From NCBI RefSeq assembly GCF_900258035.1, contig NZ_OGTP01000024.1, positions 37,805-101,804 on the forward strand: a stretch of 64,000 nucleotides of DNA. Direction: 5' to 3'. The translations under genes were made by a program, and so were the position numbers. The notes below the pieces were generated by a model. That model did not search any database. It saw only the letters and a list, made by a program, of their open reading frames with translations, and had not been told where the DNA came from. This DNA is from Caballeronia novacaledonica. GTDB taxonomy: Bacteria; Pseudomonadota; Gammaproteobacteria; Burkholderiales; Burkholderiaceae. Shown here piece after piece: positions 35,074 to 43,124 of the stretch (positions are counted from its first letter, which is position 1; each line of letters starts with the position of its first letter).

Positions 35074-35439
35074 TTAGAACTTGAGCCCGGCTTCACGCGC
35101 CGCATCAGCCAGCGCCTTCACGCGGCCGTGGTAGCGGAAACCCGAGCGGTCAAAGGCGACGGATTCGATGCCGGCAGCCTTGGCCTTTTCGGCGATACGC
35201 TTACCGATCAGAGTCGCAGCGTTGACGTTGCCGCCCCTGCCCGACTTGTCGGCGAGTTCAGCGCGCACTTCAGCTTCGAGCGTCGAGGCGCTTGCCACGA
35301 CCTTCGTACCGCATGCCGAGAACACTTGCGCGTAGATATGCGTATTCGTGCGATGCACGGCCAGACGCGGAACCTGCAGCTCAGCGATCTTGATACGCGT
35401 CTGACGAGCGCGGCGCAGGCGAGATTGAGTCTTATCCAT
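35074..35439 (-). CDS. rplR: 50S ribosomal protein L18
   Basis: 121 aa 5S rRNA-binding protein: MDKTQSRLRRARQTRIKIAE, RLAVHRTNTHIYAQVF, and C-terminal VAFDRSGFRYHGRVKALADA. In order between rplF and rpsE. Confidence 0.98.
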   Translation of the reverse strand: MDKTQSRLRRARQTRIKIAELQVPRLAVHRTNTHIYAQVFSACGTKVVASASTLEAEVRAELADKSGRGGNVNAATLIGKRIAEKAKAAGIESVAFDRSGFRYHGRVKALADAAREAGLKF

Positions 35440-35451
35440 GATTGCGCACCC

Positions 35452-35985
35452 TTACTTCTTCTTCGTTTCTTTGAGGATCACGACCTCGTCGGAATAACGC
35501 ACGCCCTTGCCCTTGTACGGCTCAGGCGGACGATAGCCGCGCACTTCTGCTGCGGTCTGTCCGACTTTCTGCTTGTCGATCCCCTTGATCACGATTTCGG
35601 TCTGCGACGGGGTTTCAGCCTTGACGCCTTCCGGCATCTGGTGCACCACGGGGTGCGAGAAACCCAGCGACAGGTTCAGCTTGTCGCCTTGCGCTTGCGC
35701 ACGATAACCGACGCCAACCAGCGTCAGCTTGCGCTCGAAACCCTTGGTGACGCCCTGCACCATGTTCGCCACCAGGGCGCGCATCGTGCCGGACATCGCG
35801 TTCGCTTCGCGGCTTTCGTCAGCCGGAGCGAGCTTCAACGTGCCGTTGTCGTTCGTCACGGTCACCAGCTTGTTGGCCGGTTGCGAGATCGTGCCGAGCG
35901 GACCCTTGACGGTGATGACGTCGCCCTTGATGGCCACTTCCGCGCCTTGCGGCAGCGCGATCGGGCTTTTACCTACTCGAGACAT
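35452..35985 (-). CDS. rplF: 50S ribosomal protein L6
   Basis: 177 aa protein near the GTPase centre, with two tandem L6 domains. Begins MSRVGKSPIALPQGAEVAIK; ends with the conserved RPPEPYKGKGVRYSDE then ETKKK. In spc order after rpsH. Confidence 0.98.
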   Translation of the reverse strand: MSRVGKSPIALPQGAEVAIKGDVITVKGPLGTISQPANKLVTVTNDNGTLKLAPADESREANAMSGTMRALVANMVQGVTKGFERKLTLVGVGYRAQAQGDKLNLSLGFSHPVVHQMPEGVKAETPSQTEIVIKGIDKQKVGQTAAEVRGYRPPEPYKGKGVRYSDEVVILKETKKK

Positions 35986-36003
35986 GTTTCTTCTCCTTAG
36001 GCG

Positions 36004-36399
36004 TTAAGCGACGTAGCAGATGACTTCGCCACCGACGCCGTTCTGGCGCGCCTTGCGGTCGGTCATCACACCCTTCGGCGTCGACACGATTGCAACGCCG
36101 AGGCCGTTCATGACCTGCGGAATGTCGTTGCGACCGCGGTACACACGCAGACCAGGCTTCGAGACGCGCTCGAGGCGCTCGATCACCGGACGGCCAGCGT
36201 AGTACTTCAACGCGATATTCAATTCGATCTTCGCGCCTTCAGCCTTCACTGCGAAGTCGTCGATATAACCTTCGTCCTTCAAAACCTGCGCAATCGCAAC
36301 CTTGACTTTCGACGAGGGCATAGTCACCGAAACCTTCTCGACCATCTGCGCGTTGCGGATGCGAGTCAGCATATCGGCGATAGGATCACTCATGCTCAT
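36004..36399 (-). CDS. rpsH: 30S ribosomal protein S8
   Basis: 131 aa. DPIADMLTRIRNAQ at the N-terminus and C-terminal GLGVAIVSTPKGVMTDRKAR, GGEVICYVA. The first of two near ATGs (36399) has AGGAGA 8 bases upstream. In E. coli S8 is the translational repressor of the spc operon, acting near rplE; I did not map such a site here. Confidence 0.98.
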   Translation of the reverse strand: MSMSDPIADMLTRIRNAQMVEKVSVTMPSSKVKVAIAQVLKDEGYIDDFAVKAEGAKIELNIALKYYAGRPVIERLERVSKPGLRVYRGRNDIPQVMNGLGVAIVSTPKGVMTDRKARQNGVGGEVICYVA

Positions 36400-36413
36400 T
36401 TATGTTTCTCCTA

Positions 36414-36719
36414 TTACCAGCTCGCCTTGGTCAGGCCAGGGATTTCGCCGCGGAAAGCGATTTCACGAATCTTGCCGCGTGCGAGTCCGAACTTGCGGAA
36501 CGTGCCACGCGGACGACCCGTGATCGCGCAGCGGTTACGCTTGCGAGTGGGGTTCGAGTTACGCGGCAATTGTTGCAGCGCCAGACGCGCGAAATAACGC
36601 TCTTCGTCCGACTTGCTTGCGTCATCGATCACAGCCTTCAGCTCAGCACGCTTCGGAGCGTACTTGGCTGCCAGGCGCGCGCGCTTCTTTTCACGTTCGA
36701 TCAGTGCCAGTTTAGCCAC
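36414..36719 (-). CDS. rpsN: 30S ribosomal protein S14 (zinc-free long form)
   Basis: 101 aa, the long cysteine-less S14 type: MAKLALIEREKKRARLAAKY, LPRNSNPTRKRNRCAITGRP, RGTFRKFGLARGKIREIAF. It lacks the CxxC pairs of the 61-aa zinc form. Located between rplE and rpsH. Confidence 0.98.
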   Translation of the reverse strand: MAKLALIEREKKRARLAAKYAPKRAELKAVIDDASKSDEERYFARLALQQLPRNSNPTRKRNRCAITGRPRGTFRKFGLARGKIREIAFRGEIPGLTKASW

Positions 36720-36726
36720 GGTAACC

Positions 36727-37266
36727 TCAGTTTCTGAACGGGAACTTGAAGCCGGCGAGCAGCGCCTTTGCTTCGTCGTCAGTCTTCGCGGTGGTCGTGA
36801 TGCTGATGTTCAGCCCACGCAGCGCGTCGATCTTGTCGTAGTCGATTTCGGGGAAAATGATCTGCTCTTTCACACCGATGTTGTAGTTGCCACGACCGTC
36901 GAATGCACGGCCCGACACGCCACGGAAGTCGCGCACACGGGGGAGCGCAACCGTCACGAAACGGTCGAGGAATTCGTACATCGCTTGGCCGCGCAGCGTG
37001 ACCATCGCGCCGATCGGGTAGCCCTGACGAATCTTGAAGCCTGCGATCGCCTTGCGCGCCTTCGTGATAACCGGCTTCTGGCCGGCGATCTTCGTCAGGT
37101 CGCCCACGGCGTTTTCGATGATCTTCTTGTCAGCGACGGCTTCGCCAAGGCCCATGTTCAGGGTGATCTTGGTGATGCGCGGCACTTCCATGACAGACTT
37201 GTAGCCGAACTTTTCGACGAGTTGCGGCACAACCTTTTCTTTGTAAATCTCTTGCAGACGAGCCAT
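36727..37266 (-). CDS. rplE: 50S ribosomal protein L5
   Basis: 179 aa central-protuberance protein that binds 5S rRNA. MARLQEIYKEKVVPQLVEKF; KITLNMGLGEAVADKKI; GQKPVITKARKAIAGFKIRQ; C-terminal GLNISITTTAKTDDEAKALL. In spc order, 14 bp after rplX. Confidence 0.98.
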   Translation of the reverse strand: MARLQEIYKEKVVPQLVEKFGYKSVMEVPRITKITLNMGLGEAVADKKIIENAVGDLTKIAGQKPVITKARKAIAGFKIRQGYPIGAMVTLRGQAMYEFLDRFVTVALPRVRDFRGVSGRAFDGRGNYNIGVKEQIIFPEIDYDKIDALRGLNISITTTAKTDDEAKALLAGFKFPFRN

Positions 37267-37280
37267 TTTTTAACTCCGCG

Positions 37281-37589
37281 TCAGGCGTTGAGCGTGGCGC
37301 CGGTCGACTTCAAGAAGCGAACCTTCTTTCCGTCTTCGACCTTGATGCCCACACGCGACGCCTTGCCGTTCGCGTCGACCAATGCGACGTTCGAAATATG
37401 CAGCGGCATCGTTTTGGCTTCCACACCGCCCGTCGTACCCTTCATCGGGTTCGGCTTCACGTGCTTCTTGACGAGGTTGATGCCCTCGACGGTGACACGC
37501 TCTTCCGCAACGGCCAGCACGATGCCGCGCTTGCCCTTGTCCTTGCCGGTGATGACGATGACTTCGTCACCCTTGCGAATCTTGTTCAT
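37281..37589 (-). CDS. rplX: 50S ribosomal protein L24
   Basis: 102 aa KOW-motif assembly initiator of 50S: MNKIRKGDEVIVITGKDKGK at the N-terminus, NLVKKHVKPNPMKGTTGGVE in the middle, VGIKVEDGKKVRFLKSTGA at the end. 9 bp after rplN. Confidence 0.98.
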   Translation of the reverse strand: MNKIRKGDEVIVITGKDKGKRGIVLAVAEERVTVEGINLVKKHVKPNPMKGTTGGVEAKTMPLHISNVALVDANGKASRVGIKVEDGKKVRFLKSTGATLNA

Positions 37590-37598
37590 CGCGACTCC

Positions 37599-37967
37599 TT
37601 ACAGCACTTCCGGCGCGAGCGAAACGATCTTCATGAATCGTTCGCTACGCAGTTCACGCGTAACCGGCCCGAAAATACGCGTGCCGATCGGCTCGAGCTT
37701 CGTATTCAGCAGAACGGCGGCATTGCCGTCGAACTTGATGAGCGAGCCATCCTGGCGACGCACGCCCTTGGCCGTACGAACGACCACGGCGTTGTAAATT
37801 TCGCCCTTTTTCACGCGTCCGCGCGGCGTCGCTTCCTTGACGGTCACCTTGATGATGTCGCCAATGCTAGCGTAACGACGCTTCGAACCGCCGAGCACCT
37901 TGATGCACATGACTTCACGCGCACCCGTGTTGTCGGCCACTTCAAGCCGAGTTTCGGTCTGGATCAT
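37599..37967 (-). CDS. rplN: 50S ribosomal protein L14
   Basis: 122 aa: MIQTETRLEVADNTGAREVM, KVLGGSKRRYASIGDIIKVT, and C-terminal RELRSERFMKIVSLAPEVL. First gene of the spc set; a 302-bp gap with a strong promoter-like site separates it from rpsQ of the S10 set. Confidence 0.98.
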   Translation of the reverse strand: MIQTETRLEVADNTGAREVMCIKVLGGSKRRYASIGDIIKVTVKEATPRGRVKKGEIYNAVVVRTAKGVRRQDGSLIKFDGNAAVLLNTKLEPIGTRIFGPVTRELRSERFMKIVSLAPEVL

Positions 37968-38269
37968 GGTTTATCTTTCCCAACTTAATCCGGTCGCGCC
38001 ACCATGGCACAGCCGGTCAGTCTTGGTCCCGTCAGCCAACTGGCTGCTTGGGTTAGAACAGGCAGCGAGGGCAGACGAAACCCGCCATCGCAATCCGGTG
38101 AATCTGTCGACTCAGGCTGGCGCCTGAACCGGCTTCCCCCACCAGTTTCGCCCGCGACGGGGCTCCCACAAAGAGGGAAGACCGAGATTATAACAAATAA
38201 TCCCGGTCTTGCAAGCGAAACTTACTGCGACACGATTTACTACTGCATCGCGGTACAACTACTACAGCT
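37968..38269 (-). promoter_or_regulatory. Intergenic region S10/spc: leader of rplN
   Basis: 302 bp without a gene. It contains the spc promoter candidate (38187-38214) and then about 210 nt of GC-rich leader before rplN. The leader has several possible stems, for example GCGCC/GGCGC around 38120-38130, but none is clearly a known riboswitch or r-protein site. Confidence 0.6.
38178..38214 (-). promoter_or_regulatory. spc promoter candidate inside an inverted repeat
   Basis: Minus strand: -35 TTGCAA (38209-38214), 16-bp spacer, -10 TATAAT (38187-38192), upstream of rplN. Arms of 14 bp (38178-38191 and 38197-38210; one G-U position) around a 5-nt loop cover the spacer and -10. The arm AAGACCGGGATTAT resembles that of the rplQ site. 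Confidence 0.7.
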
Positions 38270-38542
38270 TCAGATCACGCGAGCCGCTTCAACCAGCTTC
38301 GACACGACCCAGGCCTTCGTCTTCGAAATCGGACGGGTTTCCTGAATTTCGACGAGATCGCCTTCGTTGTACGTGTTCGCGTCGTCATGCGCGTGGTACT
38401 TCTTGGAACGCACGACGTACTTGCCGTAGATCGGATGCTTCACGCGGTGCTCGACCAGCACGGTGACCGTCTTGTCCATCTTGTTGCTGACGACCTTGCC
38501 GACCAGCGTCCGCTTGAGCGAGGTTTTTACGCTATCGTTCAT
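38270..38542 (-). CDS. rpsQ: 30S ribosomal protein S17
   Basis: 90 aa OB-fold primary binder: KRTLVGKVVSNKMDKTVTVL, VEHRVKHPIYGKYVVRSKKY, HAHDDANTYNEGDLVEIQET, RPISKTKAWVVSKLVE. Last gene of the S10 set; its ATG overlaps the rpmC stop by 4 bp. Confidence 0.98.
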   Translation of the reverse strand: MNDSVKTSLKRTLVGKVVSNKMDKTVTVLVEHRVKHPIYGKYVVRSKKYHAHDDANTYNEGDLVEIQETRPISKTKAWVVSKLVEAARVI

Positions 38543-38733
38543 TTCTGGTTCGCCTTCTCAGTCAGGACAGTGCGCACACGTGCGATGTCGCGACGGACCT
38601 TCTTCAGCTGGCTCGTGTTCGTGAGCTGCTGGGTCGCGAGTTGCATACGCAAGCCAAATTGCGCCTTCAGCAGGTCCGACAGCTCTTTGTTGAGCGCGGC
38701 CTGGTCTTTCTGGTGAAGTTCAGATGCCTTCAT
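38539..38733 (-). CDS. rpmC: 50S ribosomal protein L29
   Basis: 64 aa helical hairpin at the peptide exit tunnel: MKASELHQKDQAALNKELSD, LLKAQFGLRMQLATQQL, VRRDIARVRTVLTEK. Two ATGs stand in tandem; the second (38733) has AAGGAG at better spacing (6 bases after GGAG). Confidence 0.97.
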   Translation of the reverse strand: MKASELHQKDQAALNKELSDLLKAQFGLRMQLATQQLTNTSQLKKVRRDIARVRTVLTEKANQK

Positions 38734-38743
38734 CATTTACTCC

Positions 38744-39160
38744 TTAGGCGCCGAGCTGACGCACAACGAAGTTCGTCTTGAGCGGCAGCTTCGCTGCAGC
38801 CAGACGGAACGCTTCGCGCGCCAGTTCTTCGGAGACACCGTCCATTTCGTACAGCATCTTGCCCGGTTGAATTTCAGCGACGTAGTACTCCGGGTTACCC
38901 TTACCGTTACCCATACGCACTTCGGCCGGCTTTTGTGAAATCGGCTTGTCCGGGAAAATACGGATCCAGATCCGGCCACCACGCTTGATGTGACGCGTCA
39001 TTGCACGACGTGCCGCTTCAATTTGACGCGCGGTCAAACGGCCGCGACCGATAGCCTTCAGACCGAAGTCACCGAACGACACCGCGTTGCCGCGCGTCGC
39101 CTTGCCGGTGTTACGACCCTTCTGCTCTTTGCGATACTTTCTGCGTTTCGGTTGCAGCAT
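38744..39160 (-). CDS. rplP: 50S ribosomal protein L16
   Basis: 138 aa protein near the A site and peptidyl-transferase centre: MLQPKRRKYRKEQKGRNTGK, ARRAMTRHIKRGGRIWIRIF, PDKPISQKPAEVRMGNGKG. The arginine in the RMGNGKG loop that is hydroxylated in E. coli is present. Confidence 0.98.
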   Translation of the reverse strand: MLQPKRRKYRKEQKGRNTGKATRGNAVSFGDFGLKAIGRGRLTARQIEAARRAMTRHIKRGGRIWIRIFPDKPISQKPAEVRMGNGKGNPEYYVAEIQPGKMLYEMDGVSEELAREAFRLAAAKLPLKTNFVVRQLGA

Positions 39161-39162
39161 CG

Positions 39163-39957
39163 TTATTCTCCAGTCTTCGCGTCACCGCCAGCGCGACGGG
39201 GTGCACCACGACGCGCACCGGCCGGAGCGCCTTCACCGTCACGGCGCGGACGGCGATCGCCACCCGGACGTGCGTTGCGGCGCGGACGCTTTTCTTCCGC
39301 GACTTCTTCCACCACCGGCGCTTCGTTGCGGCCCAGCGTGTCGCCCTTGTAGACCCACACCTTCACGCCGATGATGCCGTACGTGGTCTTTGCTTCCGAC
39401 GTCGCGTAGTCGATATCCGCACGCAGCGTATGGAGGGGCACGCGACCTTCGCGATACCACTCGGTACGAGCGATTTCGATACCGTTCAGGCGGCCCGCGC
39501 TCATGATCTTGATGCCCTGGGCACCAAGACGCATCGCGTTCTGCATCGCGCGCTTCATCGCGCGGCGGAACATGATCCGGCGCTCGAGCTGCTGCGTGAT
39601 GGAGTCAGCGATCAACTGAGCATCGGTTTCCGGCTTGCGGATCTCTTCGATGTTGACGTGAACCGGAACGCCCATGCGCTTCTGAAGTTCAGCCTTCAGC
39701 GATTCGATGTCTTCGCCCTTCTTGCCGATGACAACGCCCGGACGCGAGCTGTAAATCGTGATGCGCGCGTTCTTCGCCGGACGCTCGATGACGACGCGAC
39801 CGACCGAAGCGTTCTTCAGCTTCTTCTTCAGGTATTCACGAACACCGATGTCTTCCTGCAACATCGCCGCGAAATTGTTGTTGTTCGCGTACCAGCGCGA
39901 AGCCCAATTGCGGCTGACGGCCAAACGGAAGCCAGTCGGATGAATTTTCTGTCCCAT
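39163..39957 (-). CDS. rpsC: 30S ribosomal protein S3, long basic tail
   Basis: 264 aa. N-terminal MGQKIHPTGFRLAVSRNWAS, a KH domain with VVIGKKGEDIESLKAELQKR, and the C-terminal domain with IKIMSAGRLNGIEIARTEWY and DYATSEAKTTYGIIGVKVWV. After residue ~210 a Glu/Pro segment and an Arg/Gly/Ala/Pro-rich tail of about 50 residues extend it beyond the 233-aa E. coli protein. The tail looks disordered and could touch mRNA at the entry site; that is inference. Confidence 0.97.
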   Translation of the reverse strand: MGQKIHPTGFRLAVSRNWASRWYANNNNFAAMLQEDIGVREYLKKKLKNASVGRVVIERPAKNARITIYSSRPGVVIGKKGEDIESLKAELQKRMGVPVHVNIEEIRKPETDAQLIADSITQQLERRIMFRRAMKRAMQNAMRLGAQGIKIMSAGRLNGIEIARTEWYREGRVPLHTLRADIDYATSEAKTTYGIIGVKVWVYKGDTLGRNEAPVVEEVAEEKRPRRNARPGGDRRPRRDGEGAPAGARRGAPRRAGGDAKTGE

Positions 39958-39968
39958 CGTATGGCTCC

Positions 39969-40298
39969 TTAATTCCCGACCGTCACAGTGATGTGACAGG
40001 ATTGCTTCTCGATGCGGTTACCGCGACCCTTTGCGCGTGCGGTGAAACGCTTCAGCGAAGCAGCCTTGTCGACGTAGATGCTCGTGATCTTGAGCTCGTC
40101 GATATCGGCGCCTTCGTTGTGTTCCGCATTCGCGATCGCAGACAGCACGACCTTCTTGACGATACCCGCCGCCTTCTTCGGCGAGAACGTCAGAACGTTC
40201 AGCGCCTTGTCGACCGGCAAACCACGAATCTGGTCAGCCACAAGGCGCGTTTTCTGCGCCGAGATGCGGGCACCGCGATGAATTGCCTTCACTTCCAT
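39969..40298 (-). CDS. rplV: 50S ribosomal protein L22
   Basis: 109 aa: MEVKAIHRGARISAQKTRLV, ADQIRGLPVDKALNVLTFSP, and the beta-hairpin lining the exit tunnel (AKGRGNRIEKQSCHITVTV). No deletion in the macrolide-relevant hairpin is evident. Confidence 0.98.
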   Translation of the reverse strand: MEVKAIHRGARISAQKTRLVADQIRGLPVDKALNVLTFSPKKAAGIVKKVVLSAIANAEHNEGADIDELKITSIYVDKAASLKRFTARAKGRGNRIEKQSCHITVTVGN

Positions 40299-40310
40299 CT
40301 TGATAGCCCC

Positions 40311-40586
40311 TTATTTCTTGGCCTTCTTGTCGGCCGCGTGACCCTTGAACGTACGGGTCAATGCGAACTCGCCAAGCTTGTGGCCGACCATGTTTTCCGT
40401 GACGTACACCGGAACGTGTTGACGGCCGTTGTGAACAGCGATCGTCAGACCGATGAAGTCCGGCAGAATCGTCGAACGACGCGACCAGGTCTTGATCGGC
40501 TTCTTGTCACGCGTCGATGCAGCCGCCTCAACCTTCTTCAGCAAATGAGCGTCGCAGAACGGACCTTTTTTAGCAGAACGTGTCAT
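40311..40586 (-). CDS. rpsS: 30S ribosomal protein S19
   Basis: 91 aa head protein: MTRSAKKGPFCDAHLLKKVE, KTWSRRSTILPDFIGLTIAV, HNGRQHVPVYVTENMVGHKL. In S10 order between rplV and rplB. Confidence 0.98.
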   Translation of the reverse strand: MTRSAKKGPFCDAHLLKKVEAAASTRDKKPIKTWSRRSTILPDFIGLTIAVHNGRQHVPVYVTENMVGHKLGEFALTRTFKGHAADKKAKK

Positions 40587-40596
40587 TGCCTACTCC

Positions 40597-41424
40597 TTAA
40601 CGCTTGTGACGGCGCTGGACGATCATCGTCGTCGTGCGCTTGTTGCTGCGGGTGCGATAACCCTTCGTCGGCGTGCCCCACGGGCTCACCGGATCGCGAC
40701 CTGCTGCGGTACGGCCTTCACCACCACCGTGCGGGTGATCGATCGGGTTCATTGCAACACCGCGCACCGTCGGACGGATACCGCGCCAGCGATTCGCACC
40801 GGCCTTACCGATTTGACGGAGGCTGTGTTCTTCGTTGCCCACTTCGCCGATCGTCGCGCGGCACTCGACGTGCACGCGGCGGATTTCGCCCGAGCGCAGA
40901 CGCACTTGAGCGTAGACGCCTTCGCGAGCCAGCAGCATTGCCGACGTGCCAGCCGAACGCGCGATTTGCGCGCCCTTGCCCGGCAGCATCTCGATGCAGT
41001 GGATCGTCGTACCGACCGGAATGTTGCGGATCGGCAGGGTGTTGCCTGCGCGGATCGGCGCTTCCGAACCGGACATCAGCTGCGCGCCCACGGCCACGCC
41101 CTTCGGCGCGATGATGTAGCGACGCTCGCCGTCCGCGTACAGAACCAGCGCGATGTTCGCGCTACGGTTCGGGTCGTACTCGAGACGCTCGATCTTCGCC
41201 GGAATGCCGTCCTTGTTGCGACGGAAATCGACGATACGATAGTGCTGCTTGTGACCACCGCCCTGGTGACGCGTGGTGATACGGCCGTTGTTGTTACGGC
41301 CCGCCGACTTGGATTGCGAGTCGAGCAGCGCTGCGTGCGGCTTGCCCTTGTGCAGATCCTTGTTGACGATCTTGACCATCGCGCGGCGACCCGGCGAGGT
41401 CGGCTTAACTTTCACGATTGCCAT
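40597..41424 (-). CDS. rplB: 50S ribosomal protein L2
   Basis: 275 aa primary 23S binder needed for subunit joining and peptidyl transfer: MAIVKVKPTSPGRRAMVKIV, GRNNNGRITTRHQGGGHKQH, PTVRGVAMNPIDHPHGGGEG with the key histidine, and a basic end KRTTTMIVQRRHKR. 2 bp after rplW. Confidence 0.98.
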   Translation of the reverse strand: MAIVKVKPTSPGRRAMVKIVNKDLHKGKPHAALLDSQSKSAGRNNNGRITTRHQGGGHKQHYRIVDFRRNKDGIPAKIERLEYDPNRSANIALVLYADGERRYIIAPKGVAVGAQLMSGSEAPIRAGNTLPIRNIPVGTTIHCIEMLPGKGAQIARSAGTSAMLLAREGVYAQVRLRSGEIRRVHVECRATIGEVGNEEHSLRQIGKAGANRWRGIRPTVRGVAMNPIDHPHGGGEGRTAAGRDPVSPWGTPTKGYRTRSNKRTTTMIVQRRHKR

Positions 41425-41426
41425 GA

Positions 41427-41741
41427 TTACTTGGCCTCCGCTTCAAAGTTGATTTCCTGGCCGGGCTTCAGGCAGACGTACGCCTTCTTCACGTCCTTGC
41501 GCTTACCGTTGAAGCGGCCAAAGCGCTTTGCCTTGCCCTTCGTGACGAGCACGTTGACGGAATTGACTTCGACCTTGAACAGCAGCTCGACAGCAGCCTT
41601 CACTTCCTGCTTCGTGGCGTCCGGTGCGACTTCGAACACGACTTGCTCGTTCTTGTCGGCAACCAGCGTCGCCTTTTCGGAGATCACCGGCGCGAGCAGA
41701 ACTTGCATCAAACGATGATCGTTTTTGCGAATCTCGCTCAT
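41427..41741 (-). CDS. rplW: 50S ribosomal protein L23
   Basis: 104 aa docking site for trigger factor and SRP at the exit tunnel: MSEIRKNDHRLMQVLLAPVI, SEKATLVADKNEQVVFEVAP, VKGKAKRFGR-type end (TKGKAKRFGRFNGKRKDVKK). The ATG at 41741 overlaps the rplD stop (ATGA); the longer frame to 42170 is inside rplD. Confidence 0.97.
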   Translation of the reverse strand: MSEIRKNDHRLMQVLLAPVISEKATLVADKNEQVVFEVAPDATKQEVKAAVELLFKVEVNSVNVLVTKGKAKRFGRFNGKRKDVKKAYVCLKPGQEINFEAEAK

Positions 41742-42358
41742 GACAGCAACTCCTCGATCTGAGCGACCGCAGCCTTCGTGATCAGGATCTTCTTGAAGTA
41801 GATCAGCGAGAGCGGGTCGGCGTAACGCGGCTCGACAACCGCCACGTGGGCCAGGTTGCGCGACGCGAGGTACAGGTTCTCGTCGACCGTATCGGTAATG
41901 ACCAACACGGAATCGAGGCCCATTGCCTTGAATTTTTCGGCCAACAGCTTGGTCTTCGGGGCTTCCAGCGCGAGGTCTTCGACCACGGCGATACGGCCTT
42001 CGCGAGCGAGCTGCGAGAAGATCGAGCAGAGACCTGCACGATGCATCTTCTTGTTGACCTTGTGCGAGAAGTTTTCTTCCGGCGAGTTCGGGAAAATGCG
42101 ACCACCGCCACGCCACAACGGGCTCGACGACATACCGGCACGAGCGCGGCCCGTACCCTTCTGACGCCACGGCTTCTTGGTGGTGTGCTTGACCTGCTCG
42201 CGATCCTTTTGCGCGCGGTTGCCGCTACGTGCGTTCGCCTGATAAGCGATGACGATCTGGTGAATCAGGGCTTCGTTGTAATCGCGACCGAACACGACGT
42301 CCGATGCGTTCACGCCAGCGCCTTCCTGACCATTGGCATTCAGGAGCTTAAGTTCCAT
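41738..42358 (-). CDS. rplD: 50S ribosomal protein L4
   Basis: 206 aa: MELKLLNANGQEGAGVNASD, then a long tunnel loop (KKPWRQKGTGRARAGMSSSP, LWRGGGRIF). In E. coli L4 represses the S10 operon by transcription attenuation and translational control. Its ATG shares one base with the rplC stop (TAATG). Confidence 0.98.
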   Translation of the reverse strand: MELKLLNANGQEGAGVNASDVVFGRDYNEALIHQIVIAYQANARSGNRAQKDREQVKHTTKKPWRQKGTGRARAGMSSSPLWRGGGRIFPNSPEENFSHKVNKKMHRAGLCSIFSQLAREGRIAVVEDLALEAPKTKLLAEKFKAMGLDSVLVITDTVDENLYLASRNLAHVAVVEPRYADPLSLIYFKKILITKAAVAQIEELLS

Positions 42359-43017
42359 TATTTCGCTCCTTTCACAGCACGCGTCTTGACGGCCGGGGTC
42401 ACGAAGACCTTGCCGCCCTTCGCACCCGGAACAGCACCGCGGACGAGCAGCAGATTACGCTCAGCGTCGATGCGGGCGATTTCGAGATTTTGAACCGTGA
42501 CGGTGACGTCACCGAGGTGACCCGTCATGCGCTTGCCCGGGAACACGCGACCCGGATCCTGCGCCATACCGATCGAACCCGGAACGTTGTGCGAACGCGA
42601 GTTACCGTGCGTCGCGCGACCCGAGGCGAAGTTGTAGCGCTTGATCGTGCCGGCATAACCCTTACCGATCGACGTGCCTTGCACATCAACCTTCTGGCCG
42701 ACTTCGAAAATATCCGTACCGATCACGGCGCCGTTCGACAGTTCGCCTGCCTTGGCCGTTTCGATATGGAATTCCTTGAGGATTTCACCAGCTTGAACGC
42801 CGGCTTTGGCGAGGTGACCCGCCAACGGCTTCGTCACGCGCGATGCGCGGCGAGCGCCGAATGCAACCTGAACGGCGGTATAACCATCCGTTTCAACGGT
42901 CTTGATCTGCGTCACGCGGTTGTCCGACACGTCCAGCACGGTGACGGGGATCGAATCCCCTTCAGGCGTGAAGATACGGGTCATGCCAACCTTGCGACCT
43001 ACGAGTCCAAGGCTCAT
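42358..43017 (-). CDS. rplC: 50S ribosomal protein L3
   Basis: 219 aa: MSLGLVGRKVGMTRIFTPEG and a central loop near the peptidyl-transferase centre (THGNSRSHNVPGSIGMAQDP, GRVFPGKRMTGHLG, with the Gln methylated by PrmB in E. coli). The ATG at 43017 has GGAG 8 bases upstream; two earlier in-frame ATGs lack an SD. A 210-bp gap with a promoter-like palindrome separates it from rpsJ. Confidence 0.98.
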   Translation of the reverse strand: MSLGLVGRKVGMTRIFTPEGDSIPVTVLDVSDNRVTQIKTVETDGYTAVQVAFGARRASRVTKPLAGHLAKAGVQAGEILKEFHIETAKAGELSNGAVIGTDIFEVGQKVDVQGTSIGKGYAGTIKRYNFASGRATHGNSRSHNVPGSIGMAQDPGRVFPGKRMTGHLGDVTVTVQNLEIARIDAERNLLLVRGAVPGAKGGKVFVTPAVKTRAVKGAK

Positions 43018-43124
43018 CGTTTTCTCCATTCCCAACTGCGATTGGTCGGGGCTGATTTACAAATGCCGGCTTCGTTACGAGAAACTGGGTCGGCTTTCTT
43101 GCGTCTTTTTCGTGCGCATAGGCG

